Positions 33,801 to 45,673 of a stretch of DNA of 64,000 nt are shown piece by piece (the first letter of the stretch is position 1; the number at the start of each line of letters is the position of its first letter). Origin of the DNA: Chrysopilus asiliformis (taxonomy: Eukaryota > Arthropoda > Insecta > Diptera > Rhagionidae); assembly GCA_964034945.1 (NCBI GenBank), contig OZ035962.1:54581553-54645552 (forward strand), in the 5' to 3' direction. The notes under the pieces were generated by a model, which was not told the DNA's origin, ran no database searches, and saw only the letters and a list, made by a program, of their open reading frames with translations. A program made the translations under genes and the position numbers.

Positions 33801-36180
33801 TACCTGAGGGATAATACCTGAGGGAGAATACCTGAGGGATAATACCTGAGGGATAATACCTGAGGGAGAATACCTGAGGGATAATACCTGAGGGATAATA
33901 CCTGAGGGATTATACCTGAGGGATAATACCTGAGGGATAATACCTGAGGGATAATACCTGAGGGATAATACCTGAGGGATAATACCTGAGGGATAATACC
34001 TGAGGGATAATACCTGAGGGATAATACCTGAGGGATAATACCTGAGGGATAATACCTGAGGGATAATACCTGAGGGATAATACCTGAGGGATAATACCTG
34101 AGGGATAATACCTGAGGGATAATACCTGAGGGATAATACCTGAGGGATAATACCTGAGGGATAATACCTGAGGGATAATACCTGAGGGATAATACCTGAG
34201 GGATAATACCTGAGGGATAATACCTGAGGGATTATACCTGAGGGATTATACCTGAGGGATAATACCTGAGGGATTATACCTGAGGGATTATACCTGAGGG
34301 ATAATACCTGAGGGATTATACCTGAGGGATAATACCTGAGGGATAATACCTGAGGGATAATACCTGAGGGATAATACCTGAGGGATAATACCTGAGGGAT
34401 AATACCTGAGGGATAATACCTGAGGGATAATACCTGAGGGATAATACCTGAGGGATAATACCTGAGGGATAATACCTGAGGGATAATACCTGAGGGATTA
34501 TACCTGACGGATAATACCTGAGGGATAATACCTGAGGGATAATACCTGAGGGATAATACCTGAGGGATAATACCTGAGGGATTATACCTGACGGATAATA
34601 CCTGAGGGATAATACCTGAGGGATAATACCTGAGCGATAATACCTGAGGGATAATACCTGAGGGATAATACCTGGGGGATAATACCTGAGGGATAATACC
34701 TGAGGGATAATCCCTGAGGGATAATACCTGAGGGATAATACCTGAGGGATAATACCTGAGGGATAATACCTGAGGGATAATACCTGAGGGATAATACCTG
34801 AGGGATAATACCTGAGGGATAATACCTGAGGGATAATACCTGAGGGATAATACCTGAGGGATAATACCTGAGGGATAATACCTGAGGGATAATACCTGAG
34901 GGATAATACCTGAGGGATAATACCTGAGGGATAATACCTGAGGGATAATACCTGAGGGAAAATACCTGAGGGATAATACCTGAGGGTTAATACCTGAGGG
35001 TTAATACCTGGGGGATAATACCTGAGGGATAATACCTGGGGGATAATACCTGAGGGATAATACCTGAGGGATAATACCTGAGGGATAATACCTGAGGGAT
35101 AATACCTGAGGGATAATACCTGAGGGATAATACCTGAGGGATAATACCTGAGGGATAATACCTGAGGGATAATACCTGAGGGATAATACCTGAGGGATAA
35201 TACCTGGCGGATAATACCTGAGGGATAATACCTGAGGGATAATACCTGAGGGATAATACCTGAGGGATAATACCTGAGGGATAATACCCGAGGGATAATA
35301 CCTGAGGGATAATACCTGAGGGATTATACCTGAGGGATAATACCTGAGGGATAATACCTGAGGGATAATACCTGAGGGATAATACCCGAGGGATAATACC
35401 TGAGGGATAATACCTGAGGGATTATACCTGAGGAATAATACCTGAGGGATAATACCTGAGCGATAATACCTGAGGGATAATACCTGAGGGATAATACCTG
35501 AGGGATAATACCTGAGGGATAATACCTGAGGAATAATACCCGAGGGATAATACCTGAGCGATAATACCTGAGGGATAATACCTGAGGGATAATACCTGAG
35601 GGATAATACCTGAGGGATAATACCTGAGGGATAATACCTGAGGGATAATACCTGAGGGATAATACCTGAGGGATAATACCTGAGGAATAATACCTGAGGG
35701 ATTATACCTGAGGGATTATACCTGAGGGATAATACCTGAGGGATAATACCTGAGGGATAATACCTGAGGGATAATACCTGAGGGATAATACCTGAGGGAT
35801 AATACCTGAGGGATAATACCTGAGGGATAATACCTGAGGGATAATACCTGAGGGATAATACCTGAGGGATAATACCTGAGGGATAATACCTGAGGGATAA
35901 TACCTGAGGGATAATACCTGAGGGATTATACCTGAGGGATAATACCTGAGGGATAATACCTGAGGGATAATACCTGAGGGATAATACCTGAGGGATAATA
36001 CCTGAGGGATAATACGTGAGGGATAATACCTGAGGGATAATACCTGAGGGATAATACCTGAGGGATAATACCTGAGGGATAATACCTGAGGGATAATACC
36101 TGAGGGATAATACCTGAGGGATAATACCTGAGGGATAATACCTGAGGGATAATACCTGAGGGATAATACCTGAGGGATAA
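30831..36180 (-). repeat. 14-bp satellite, segment 3 (minus orientation)
   Basis: About 382 units in inverted orientation. Near the junction a variant block (CTGAGAGATT and ACCAGAGGG units) is duplicated with a 280-bp (20-unit) spacing: 31081/31361 and 31221/31501. Some variant combinations, such as the CTGACGG-CCCGAGG pair at about 31756, are inverse copies of combinations in segment 2 (about 27420 and 29830), suggesting inverted duplication. Confidence 0.97.
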
Positions 36181-36489
36181 TGTGGCGAGTTAGTTTATCT
36201 AACTACTTCTTTATATTCATAAAATACTTTAACAAAAAATATCTTTAAAAAATAGCAAACAGAAAATTTATCAATCAAAGTTTTTATCAAAATATAGTTA
36301 GTTGTTATTTGTCAATGAAGCTATCAACATTGAAACTTTTAAATCAAAAATAAAAATAATTAAATGTTTGAAACATTAATATAAATAAATTTAAATTAAT
36401 ATTTAAATAATAAAAAAACGTTTGAAATAATAATTTGAATAAAATAAAATTTAAATATTCTTTTATATGGAAACATATTAATTTCCATA
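36181..36489 (+). repeat. 5' LTR of element B
   Basis: 309 bp, TGTGGCGAGTTAG to TTTCCATA, AT-rich. It matches 40807-41115 along its length. The 3' edge was set from the satellite target duplication; it ends in TA, not the usual CA. Confidence 0.9.
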
Positions 36490-36491
36490 AT

Positions 36492-36508
36492 TGGTGACCC
36501 CGACGTGA
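36492..36508 (+). promoter_or_regulatory. Primer-binding site, tRNA-Trp
   Basis: TGGTGACCCCGACGTGA is complementary to the 3' end of tRNA-Trp including CCA. Use of tRNA-Trp is typical of the CsRn1 clade. Confidence 0.9.
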
Positions 36509-36893
36509 TCGTTTACTGCCATGGGAGCCCCACACGTAGCTGATATGGTGTTAAGAAACGAATAATTTTAAAAAAATAAAATTTTGGTGACGAAGAAAAT
36601 AAAAGCTTCACAAAAAAAAAACGTTTTTTAATTCATCGAACTTCGAAAAAAATCGAACTTCCGAAAATTAACAAATATCAAGGAACTTTTGAAGATTAAG
36701 AAATATCAAGAATTATCAAGAAAATCAAATATAAAGAAAATCAAATCAAAAATCAAGACAAAGAAATTACTGTTTCAATTTGGATCGAAGAGGATTTTAT
36801 GTGACAATTTTTGTAAGTTTTGTTAAGAATTTTGATTGATTAGGAACGTTCGAATTAACACTTTAGTTTTTCTTTACTTCAATTTTTGTAACA
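36509..36893 (+). other. Untranslated leader of element B
   Basis: AT-rich leader between primer site and gag start with several AAGAATTATCAAGAAA-like phrases. No ORF or structure that I can support. Confidence 0.6.
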
Positions 36894-37670
36894 ATGGCCA
36901 CTGACGCAAATGTTATACAAAATATCGGTGACTCTGTTGAAGTTCACGCGGTTTCAGTTAAACTTCCAGCTTTTTGGAAGAATGACCCACATCTTTGGTT
37001 TTGCCAAGTAGAATCGCAATTTTCTATTGGCAACATAACCAGAGATGAAACCAAATTTAATTATATAGTTGGAAGAGTTGAATCAAATATTTTATCTCAA
37101 GTTAGTGATATTATCCGAAATCCTCCCGAAAATAACAAATATTTAACTTTAAAAACAAAAATTTTAGAGCGATTTGCGGAATCAGATGAGTCAAAATTTA
37201 AAAAATTATTGTCCGGAATTTCACTAAATGATAGAAAACCTTCTCATCTCTTAAGAGAAATGCGAGAACTTGCTGGTTCGGGCGTAGGAACGGAAGTATT
37301 AAAGTCTTTATGGCTTCAACATATTCCTGCTCAAGCTCAAGCTATTTTGTCAGTTAGTAGCGAAAATTTAGATAATTTAGGCATTATGGCTGACAAAATA
37401 GTAGAAGTTAGTAATTCTTCGGAAATTTGTTCTGTTTCTTCAAATGTAGATAAAAATTACAAATTGCTAGAAGATCAGATTAAATTATTGACTGAGCAAG
37501 TATCAAAATTAAATCGTTCGCGTTCTCGTACTCCAATCAACGAAAATAAATTTCGAAACAGGTCAAGATCAAAATCTAAAGATGGACTTTGCTTTTACCA
37601 TCACAATTTTAAAGATAAAGCGTTAAAATGTGTTAAGCCGTGCAATTACAAAAATGATTCGGAAAACTAA
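36894..37670 (+). CDS. Gag of CsRn1-type element B
   Basis: 258 residues, ATG at 36894. Capsid core: [22 protein letters not shown] (res ~24-45), [18 protein letters not shown], then [18 protein letters not shown] and [12 protein letters not shown]. After a short coiled-coil-like segment and an Arg/Ser-rich linker comes the CHCC finger [18 protein letters not shown] (C-X2-H-X9-C-X3-C) at the C-terminus. The protein would assemble virus-like particles and package the element RNA in the cytoplasm. The frame is intact. The stop TAA at 37668 is preceded by GGAAAAC, an imperfect slippery heptamer, and pol follows in the -1 frame. Confidence 0.93.
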   Translation: MATDANVIQNIGDSVEVHAVSVKLPAFWKNDPHLWFCQVESQFSIGNITRDETKFNYIVGRVESNILSQVSDIIRNPPENNKYLTLKTKILERFAESDESKFKKLLSGISLNDRKPSHLLREMRELAGSGVGTEVLKSLWLQHIPAQAQAILSVSSENLDNLGIMADKIVEVSNSSEICSVSSNVDKNYKLLEDQIKLLTEQVSKLNRSRSRTPINENKFRNRSRSKSKDGLCFYHHNFKDKALKCVKPCNYKNDSEN

Positions 37671-39007
37671 GTCGCCATTCTATCGAGGCGACCGACGAAT
37701 TTGGCGTTAACTCTAGTCGTCTTTTTCTTTATGATAAAAGTACTGATGCTTCATATCTTGTCGATACTGGTGCAGATGTGTCAGTTTATCCATTATCATA
37801 TTTCAAAAATAAAACTTGTTTATCATCATCGTCCTTAAAATTATTTGCAGCTAATGGTACAAAAATTAATACATTTGGTCGAAAAATTTTATCATTAGAT
37901 TTAGGACTTAGAAGAAAATTTTCATTTCCTTTTTATATTGCTGATATCTCACGTCCTATTTTAGGTGCAGATTTTCTGAATCACTTTGCTTTATGTGTGG
38001 ATTTAAAAAATAAACGATTGACAGATAATAAAACATGTTTATTTTCAAAAGGTAAAATCACATCTTCAGGTCCATGTAACTTATCTCCAATTTTTATTAA
38101 TAATTTGGACGAAAATTTTGCAAAATTATTGCAAGAGTTCAAAATATTAGCACAGGATTCGATTAATTTCAAAACTGCCGTTCATGATGTGGAACATTTT
38201 ATAAATGTTACTGGTCCACCAGTTTTTTCTAAACCTCGTCGTCTTGACTCTGAAAAATTAGAATGTGCAAAACGAGAATTTGATTTTATGATGCAGGCTG
38301 GAATTTGTCGACCATCAAAAAGTAATTGGGCTAGTCCACTTCATATGGTAAAAAAGAAAAATGGAGATTGGAGACCTTATGGAGATTATCGCCGGCTTAA
38401 TGCGATAACAGAACCAGATAGATATCCGATTCCTCATATTCAGGATTTTTCACAACAATTATATGGATGCAATATATTTACAACGTTAGATTTAGTTAGG
38501 GCATATCATCAAATCCCTATACATGAGTCAGATATACCAAAAACGGCTATTATTACACCTTTCGGTTTATTTGAGTTTCCTCGAATGGGTTTCGGTTTGC
38601 GAAACGCTGCACAATCTTTCCAAAGATTTATGCATGATATATTAAAAGGTTTAGATTTTTGCTATGTATATATTGATGATGTCTTAATTGCATCAAATGA
38701 TATAACTCAACATTTAAATCATCTGAGACAAGTATTTCAAAGATTTGTTAAGTATGGCTTAATTATAAATGTCAGTAAATGTGTTTTTGGTCAATCTGAA
38801 ATACAATTTCTTGGTCATTTAGTAACTAATAGAGGCATAGTTCCTTTACCAAGTAAAGTTGAAACTATTTTGGATTTCAAAAAACCTGAAAAAGTATGTG
38901 ATTTACGTCGATTTCTAGGCATGTTAAATTTTTACCGTAGATTTATTCCAAATGCAGCACAAATTCAAGCTAGACTTAACGAATTTCAAAAGAATAGTAA
39001 AAAATGA
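37664..39007 (+). pseudogene. Pol of element B: protease and RT
   Basis: In the -1 frame from the gag end. It starts [18 protein letters not shown], then protease with [13 protein letters not shown] (~37760) and the second-lobe ILGADFL motif (~37965). RT follows: the [28 protein letters not shown] fingers, then [12 protein letters not shown] (YIDD catalytic box, ~38665) and FLGHLV. A run of six A at about 39000 is followed by TGA, ending the frame at 39007. RNase H and integrase continue in another frame from 38952. The break looks like a one-base homopolymer indel; it could also be a sequencing error. Confidence 0.9.
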
Positions 39008-40874
39008 TAAAACGAAGATAATTTGGGATAAAGACAGTTTAGAAGCATTTGAAAATTGCAAAAAATCATTGGCTAATTCAGTAATGTTAACACATCCTGT
39101 TATTTCTGCTGAATTATGTTTGTTAGTAGATGCATCTGATTCTGCCATAGGTGCGGTAGTTCAACAAAAGGTTGATAACACATGGCAGCCATTAGGATTT
39201 TTTTCGGTAAAATTAAAAACCGCAGAAAGAAATTATAGTACATATGATCGAGAACTTTTGGCAATCTATTTAGGTATTCGTCATTTTAGGTTTTTATTAG
39301 AAGGTCGTAACTTTAGCATATTCACAGATCACAAGCCTTTGATTTATGCGTTTAACCAAAAACCAGAAAAAGCTTCTGCCAGACAATTGCGACATCTAGA
39401 TTTTATTAGTCAGTTTTCTACAGACATCAGACATATCTCGGGCAAAAATAATGTCGTTGCTGACACTTTGTCACGGATTGACGAAATATCTTTTCCCAAA
39501 ACTATAGATTTCGAAAAAATCTCAAAAGAACAAAAACAGGATTCGGATTTTGAAATACTTACTAAATCTGAAAGTCTAGACATTAAACCATGTCCAATAC
39601 CTGGTTCAAAGTTAACATTATTTTGTGATGTGTCAACTGGAATACAGAGGCCGTTTGTCCCCAAATTGTTTAGAAAAAATATATTTCTACAGATACACAA
39701 TCTTGCTCATCCAGGCATCAAAGCAACAGTCAAAATGATTTCATCACGATTTATTTGGCCGTCGCTTGAAATCGATTGTGCTAAATGGACTCGTTGTTGT
39801 ATTGAATGTCAAAAATCCAAAGTTTCTAGACACGTAACTAGTCCTATTGGTACATTTGAATTACCTAAAGACCGTTTCTCACATGTTCATTTAGATATTA
39901 TTGGTCCGTTACCTCAAATAGATGGTTATTCTTATTGTTTAACATGTATTGATAGATTTACTCGTTGGGCTGAAGTTATACCTCTTAAAGATATTACTTC
40001 AGAATCAATCACTTTTGCTTTCTATTCTGGTTGGATTTCACGATTTGGTGTACCTATTAGAATTTCAACTGATCAAGGTAGTCAGTTTGAGGCAAACCTT
40101 TGGCGTGAATTTTTAAAATTATTTGGTATTGAACGTTGGCGTACATCACCTTATCATCCTTCATCAAATGGTTTAGTTGAACGTTGGCATCGTACTTTAA
40201 AAACTGCCATTAAATGCCATAAAAATAATTGGTTAGCAAGTTTACCAACAGTTTTACTAGGTACTCGAACATCAATTAAAGAAGATTTAGGATCAACAGT
40301 TTCTGAACTGGTTTATGGAACTACTTTGAGACTTCCGGGTGAAATGTTTGAAGAAACAGTAACAAAAACCGATGAACATGAATTCATTAGGCTACTTAAA
40401 GAACATTTTAGTAAAGTCCGTCCTGTTCCTACGTCAAATCACTCAAATAAAAAAGTTTTCATTTATAGAGATCTCAAAATTTGTTCTAAAGTTTTTGTTC
40501 GTGTAGATTCGATTAAAAAATCTTTACAACAACCTTATAAAGGTCCATATCATGTTATTTCACGGGATGATAAAACGTTTCTTCTGTCAATTGATGGTAC
40601 AAAGAAACGAATTTCGATTGACAGATTGAAACCAAATTATATTGAAAGTAATCATGATGATATTTTTCCAACTATATCAAATAATAAAAATGAATCGACG
40701 ACCAACTCAGTAATAGCAATAGTACCAAACAATAATCATAAGAAAAAAAGTAGTTACATTCGCTTAATTATTGTTTTTTTTAACGCTGTTGCTGAGGGGG
40801 GAGTACTGTGGCGAGTTAGTTTATCTAACTACTTCTTTATATTCATAAAATACTTTAACAAAAAATATCTTTAA
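38952..40874 (+). pseudogene. Pol of element B: RNase H and integrase
   Basis: Genuine homology starts at about 39005. RNase H: LLVDASDSAIGAVVQ, YSTYDRELLAIYLGIRHF and [10 protein letters not shown]. Integrase: zinc finger HNLAHPG...CCIECQKSK, and DDE core in HLDIIGPLP, STDQGSQFE and NGLVERWH. The C-terminal domain ends with the ISIDRLKPNY motif shared by gypsy integrases. The frame runs through the purine tract and 68 bp into the 3' LTR before stopping at 40872-40874, unusual for this clade: in family A/C pol stops before the tract. Open over its whole length, but separated from RT by the frame break. Confidence 0.9.
40793..40806 (+). promoter_or_regulatory. Polypurine tract of element B
   Basis: GAGGGGGGAGTAC directly precedes the 3' LTR. 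It primes plus-strand synthesis. It lies inside the open pol frame. Confidence 0.85.
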
Positions 40875-41115
40875 AAAATAGCAAACAGAAAATTTATCAA
40901 TCAAAGTTTTTATCAAAATATAGTTAGTTGTTATTTGTCAATGAAGCTATCAACATTGAAACTTTTAAATCAAAAATAAAAATAATTAAATGTTTGAAAC
41001 ATTAATATAAATAAATTTAAATTAATATTTAAATAATAAAAAAACGTTTGAAATAATAATTTGAATAAAATAAAATTTAAATATTCTTTTATATGGAAAC
41101 ATATTAATTTCCATA
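40807..41115 (+). repeat. 3' LTR of element B
   Basis: 309 bp, same sequence as the 5' LTR by eye. Followed by the ATAA duplication and resumed inverted satellite. Confidence 0.9.
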
Positions 41116-41178
41116 ATAATACCTGAGGGATAATACCCGAGGGATAATACCTGAGGGATAATACCTGAGGGATAATAC
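41116..41178 (-). repeat. 14-bp satellite, segment 4 (minus orientation)
   Basis: Four to five inverted units between element B and the mitochondrial insert; in phase with segment 3 once element B is removed. Confidence 0.93.
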
Positions 41179-41680
41179 TAATTAATCAACTAATTAATTA
41201 TTATAAATTTTAATAAATTTAAAATTTTACCTAATAAATTTAATCTTAATTTATAAATTAAACAATTTAACTAAATCTTAATATAATTTACTTATATTCT
41301 TTGTATAACCGCGGCTGCTGGCACAAATTTAACCAATATTATTTAACATTAATATTTCTAAATTTCTTTAATAAATAATATTAATTACTGCGAATAAATC
41401 TTTTATTATTTACTTTTTAAATAAAAATAAATTCACACAAAAACTAACATGTAAAACAAATTAATAATAAATCAATAAGCAAAAATAAAACTTTTATAAT
41501 AATAATAAAATAATAAACTAAAAATATAAATAAATAAATATTTAAAATTAATAATTTATTATAATAAAAATAAAAACAATACATTATTATAATATAAATA
41601 ATAATTAACAGTATTAATCCTAAAATTAAAAACTTTAAAATTAATTTAATTATTCCCCTAAATTTATTTTTATACAAAAA
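41179..41680 (-). pseudogene. rrnS: Nuclear insert of mitochondrial 12S rRNA (NUMT)
   Basis: The minus strand at 41306-41324 reads GTGCCAGCAGCCGCGGTTA, the 530-loop of small-subunit rRNA, continuing TATAC. That is the mitochondrial 12S form; the nuclear 18S gene continues GTAATTCC. The surroundings are about 90% A+T, as in insect mtDNA, with a second conserved-looking stretch around 41388-41400. The fragment probably covers the 5' half of 12S and may extend toward the control region. No mitochondrial protein gene is seen. It is inserted between oppositely oriented satellite blocks. Age and exact boundaries within mtDNA need alignment. Confidence 0.85.
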
Positions 41681-44584
41681 TCAGGTATTATCCCTCAGGT
41701 ATTATCCCTCAGGTATTATCCCTCAGGTATTATCCCTCAGGTATTATCCCTCAGGTATTATCCCTCAGGTATTATCCCTCAGGTATTATCCCTCAGGTAT
41801 TATCCCTCAGGTATTATCCCTCAGGTATTATCCCTCAGGTATTATCCCTCAGGTATAATCCCTCAGGTATTATCCCTCAGGTATTATCCCTCAGGTATAA
41901 TCCCTCAGGTATAATCCCTCAGGTATTATCCCTCAGGTATTATCCCTCAGGTATTATCCCTCAGGTATTATCCCTCAGGTATTATCCCTCAGGTATTATC
42001 CCTCAGGTATTATCCCTCAGGTATTATCCCTCAGGTATTATCCCTCAGGTATTATCCCTCAGGTATAATCCCTCAGGTATAATCCCTCAGGTATTATCCC
42101 TCAGGTATTATCCCTCAGGTATTATCCCTCAGGTATTATCCCTCAGGTATTATCCCTCAGGTATTATCCCTCAGGTATTATCCCTCAGGTATTATCCCTC
42201 AGGTATTATCCCTCAGGTATTATCCCTCAGGTATTATCCCTCAGGTATTATCCCCCAGGTATTATCCCTCAGGTATTATCCCTCAGGTATTATCGCTCAG
42301 GTATTATCCCTCAGGTATTATCCCTCAGGTATTATCCGTCAGGTATAATCCCTCAGGTATTATCCCTCAGGTATTATCCCTCAGGTATTATCCCTCAGGT
42401 ATTATCCCTCAGGTATTATCCCTCAGGTATTATCCCTCAGGTATTATCCCTCAGGTATTATCCCTCAGGTATTATCCCGCAGGTATTATCCCTCAGGTAT
42501 TATCCCTCAGGTATTATCCCTCAGGTATTATCCCTCAGGTATAATCCCTCAGGTATTATCCCTCAGGTATAATCCCTCAGGTATTATCCCTCAGGTATAA
42601 TCCCTCAGGTATTATCCCTCAGGTATTATCCCTCAGGTATTATCCCTCAGGTATTATCCCTCAGGTATTATCCCTCAGGTATTATCCCTCAGGTATTATC
42701 CCTCAGGTATAATCCCTCAGGTATTATCCCTCAGGTATTATCCCTCAGGTATAATCCCTCAGGTATTATCCCTCAGGTATTATCCCTCAGGTATTATCCC
42801 TCAGGTATTATCCCTCAGGTATTATACCTCAGGTATTATCCCTCAGGTATAATCCCTCAGGTATTATCCCTCAGGTATTATCCCTCAGGTATTATCCCTC
42901 AGGTATTATCCCTCAGGTATTATCCCTCAGGTATTATCCCTCAGGTATTATCCCTCAGGTATTATTCCTCAGGTATTATCCCTCAGGTATTATCCCTCAG
43001 GTATTTATCCCTCAGGTATTATCCCTCAGGTATTATCCCTCAGGTATAATCCCTCAGGTATTATCCCTCAGGTATTATCCCTCAGGTATTATCCCTCAGG
43101 TATTATCCCTCAGGTATTATTCCTCAGGTATTATCCCTCAGGTATTATCCCTCAGGTATTTATCCCTCAGGTATTATCCCTCAGGTATTATCCCTCAGGT
43201 ATAATCCCTCAGGTATTATCCCTCAGGTATTATCCCTCAGGTATTATCCCTCAGGTATTATTCCTCAGGTATTATCCCTCAGGTATTATCCCTCAGGTAT
43301 TTATCCCTCAGGTATTATCCCTCAGGTATTATCCCTCAGGTATAATCCCTCAGGTATTATCCCTCAGGTATTATCCCTCAGGTATTATCCCTCAGGTATT
43401 ATCCCTCAGGTATTATCCCTCAGGTATTATCCCTCAGGTATTATCCCTCAGGTATTATCCCTCAGGTATTATCCCTCAGGTATTATCCCTCAGGTATTAT
43501 CCCCCAGGTATTATCCCTCAGGTATTATCCCTCAGGTATTATCGCTCAGGTATTATCCCTCAGGTATTATCCCTCAGGTATTATCCGTCAGGTATAATCC
43601 CTCAGGTATTATCCCTCAGGTATTATCCCTCAGGTATTATCCCTCAGGTATTATCCCTCAGGTATTATCCCTCAGGTATTATCCCTCAGGTATTATCCCT
43701 CAGGTATTATCCCTCAGGTATTATCCCTCAGGTATTATCCCTCAGGTATTATCCCTCAGGTATTATCCCTCAGGTATTATCCCGCAGGTATTATCCCTCA
43801 GGTATTATCCCTCAGGTATTATCCCGCAGGTATAATCCCTCAGGTATTATCCCTCAGGTATAATCCCTCAGGTATTATCCCTCAGGTATTATCCCTCAGG
43901 TATTATCCCTCAGGTATTATCCCTCAGGTATTATCCCTCAGGTATTATCCCTCAGGTATTATCCCTCAGGTATTATCCCTCAGGTATTATCCCTCAGGTA
44001 TAATCCCTCAGGTATTATCCCTCAGGTATAATCCCTCAGGTATTATCCCTCAGGTATTATCCCTCAGGTATTATACCTCAGGTATTATCCCTCAGGTATA
44101 ATCCCTCAGGTATTATCCCTCAGGTATTATCCCTCAGGTATTATCCCTCAGGTATTATCCCTCAGGTATTATCCCTCAGGTATTATCCCTCAGGTATTAT
44201 CCCTCAGGTATTATTCCTCAGGTATTATCCCTCAGGTATTATCCCTCAGGTATTATTCCTCAGGTATTATCCCTCAGGTATTATCCCTCAGGTATTTATC
44301 CCTCAGGTATAATCCCTCAGGTATTATCCCTCAGGTATTATCCCTCAGGTATTATCCCTCAGGTATTATCCCTCAGGTATTATCCCTCAGGTATTATCCC
44401 TCAGGTATAATCCCTCAGGTATTATCCCTCAGGTATTATCCCTCAGGTATTATCCCTCAGGTATTATCCCTCAGGTATTATCCCTCAGGTATTATCCCTC
44501 AGGTATTATCCCTCAGGTATTATCCCTCAGGTATTATCCCTCAGGTATTATCCCTCAGGTATTATCCCTCAGGTATTATCCCTC
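41681..44584 (+). repeat. 14-bp satellite, segment 5 (plus orientation)
   Basis: About 207 units. Rare variants CCCCCAGG, CGCTCAGG and CCGTCAGG occur at 42252, 42294 and 42336, and again exactly 1249 bp downstream. Between them lie three 15-bp units with GGTATTTATCC (about 43001, 43156, 43297), themselves within smaller duplications. The 1249 bp equals 89 units plus three extra bases. The errantivirus interrupts the array at CCTC. Confidence 0.97.
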
Positions 44585-45261
44585 TGTTATATTAAGTTAA
44601 CCGCTTATATTAGGTTAATCGCTGCCACCAAATTGTTATAGCGCTGCCCAAATTTGTTGTATTAAAATGTTGACCGCTGGGACCAAATTCGTTGGAATGT
44701 GACACAAATGGATAGAATTTTGTTTAAACACCTTTAATTTCTTTGCAACAATTTTATTATTTTATTAACCTTTTTTAAAATTAACAATTTTATTATTTTA
44801 TTAGCCTTTTTTAAAATTAACAATTTTATTAGCCTTTTAATGTTTCCAACAATATTTAGATATCTCAAAACACACACTCAATCTCCCGCTTCTTAAAGAA
44901 TTATTCGATTGCAATTCAACGTTAAAAAAAACCGCGAGTCAAACTTAAGAACCAACTGCTATTACTCCAAAAACCGAACTCTTCAAATCTTAATCGCGAC
45001 CTGTCTACTCTGTGGATGGTATTCGAGTCTCTTGTCTTGCTAAATTTTTATATCTAGGGAAAAGATTTTATCGGAAGATCGCTTGGACATTTGATCCAAG
45101 CGTCTGGAGTTTGAAATAGGAGATTAAGTACGTGTCGTTTGATGAATTTTATGTGCACAAATCACATGTTTATCTAGAATAGACAACGTGATTTATGGAG
45201 TCTGGGAAAATTGGAGTTAAAGGAATGTTGAAATGGAATGCATGTGACTTGCACTACAACA
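44585..45261 (-). repeat. 3' LTR of the errantivirus-like element
   Basis: 677 bp, same as 58046-58722. On the minus strand it runs from TGTTGTAGTG to TAATATAACA and contains GATATAAAAATTTAGC, a likely TATA promoter. Confidence 0.95.
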
Positions 45262-45274
45262 TCCCTTCCCCCTT
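45262..45274 (-). promoter_or_regulatory. Polypurine tract of the errantivirus-like element
   Basis: The minus strand reads AAGGGGGAAGGGA immediately before the 3' LTR, the expected plus-strand primer. Confidence 0.88.
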
Positions 45275-45477
45275 AAAAAAAATTTTTATTTTCAAAAATT
45301 TTCTTTAGAACTTTTGGTCAATATTAGTTTCGTTTTTTTTTGAATACTTTTTACCAAAAATAAGGCTTTTGTTGTTATAAAAATTGAATGAATACTTTTA
45401 TTTATGTTTATATTTGTTATTAAAATTGAATGTTTACTTATATTTTTATTTCGTTATAAAAATTGAACGTTTACTTA

Positions 45478-45517
<40 letters not shown>

Positions 45518-45673
45518 GAATGGATACTTATATTTATGTTTATATTTTTGTTATAAAAATTGAATGTATACTTATATATTTATATTTTTTATAAAAATTG
45601 AATGGATACTTATATTTACTATTTTTTTTGTAAAGAAAAATTGAAAACAGGAAGGATATTTATATGAATAATT
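45275..45673 (-). other. 3' untranslated region with poly(T) and short repeats
   Basis: Between env and the purine tract. On the plus strand it has repeated phrases such as AAAATTGAATG with ACTTATATTT, and a ~30-bp T run at 45484-45513. No ORF. Confidence 0.7.

Larger units (their letters stand above)
36181..41115 (+). mobile_element. CsRn1-type Ty3/gypsy element B, full length
   Basis: A complete 4935-bp element in inverted satellite: 309-bp LTRs at 36181-36489 and 40807-41115, a tRNA-Trp primer site, gag, pol, a purine tract, and a 4-bp ATAA duplication (36177-36180 and 41116-41119). The LTRs look identical by eye, which implies recent insertion. Gag is open; pol has one frame break near 39003. 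It is related to but distinct from family A/C, with different LTRs and Gag sequence. Confidence 0.93.

Noticed and set aside
41306..41324. Nuclear 18S rRNA gene fragment
   Set aside because: The conserved loop continues TATAC, the mitochondrial 12S form, and the surroundings are far too AT-rich for 18S.
41444..41677. 77-residue hydrophobic open frame
   Set aside because: Lies in the AT-rich mitochondrial rRNA insert; Ile/Leu/Tyr-rich translation of A+T-rich DNA, with no membrane protein homology.
20259..44584. CRISPR-like array of short direct repeats
   Set aside because: Units are contiguous with no spacers, and the context is eukaryotic transposons.
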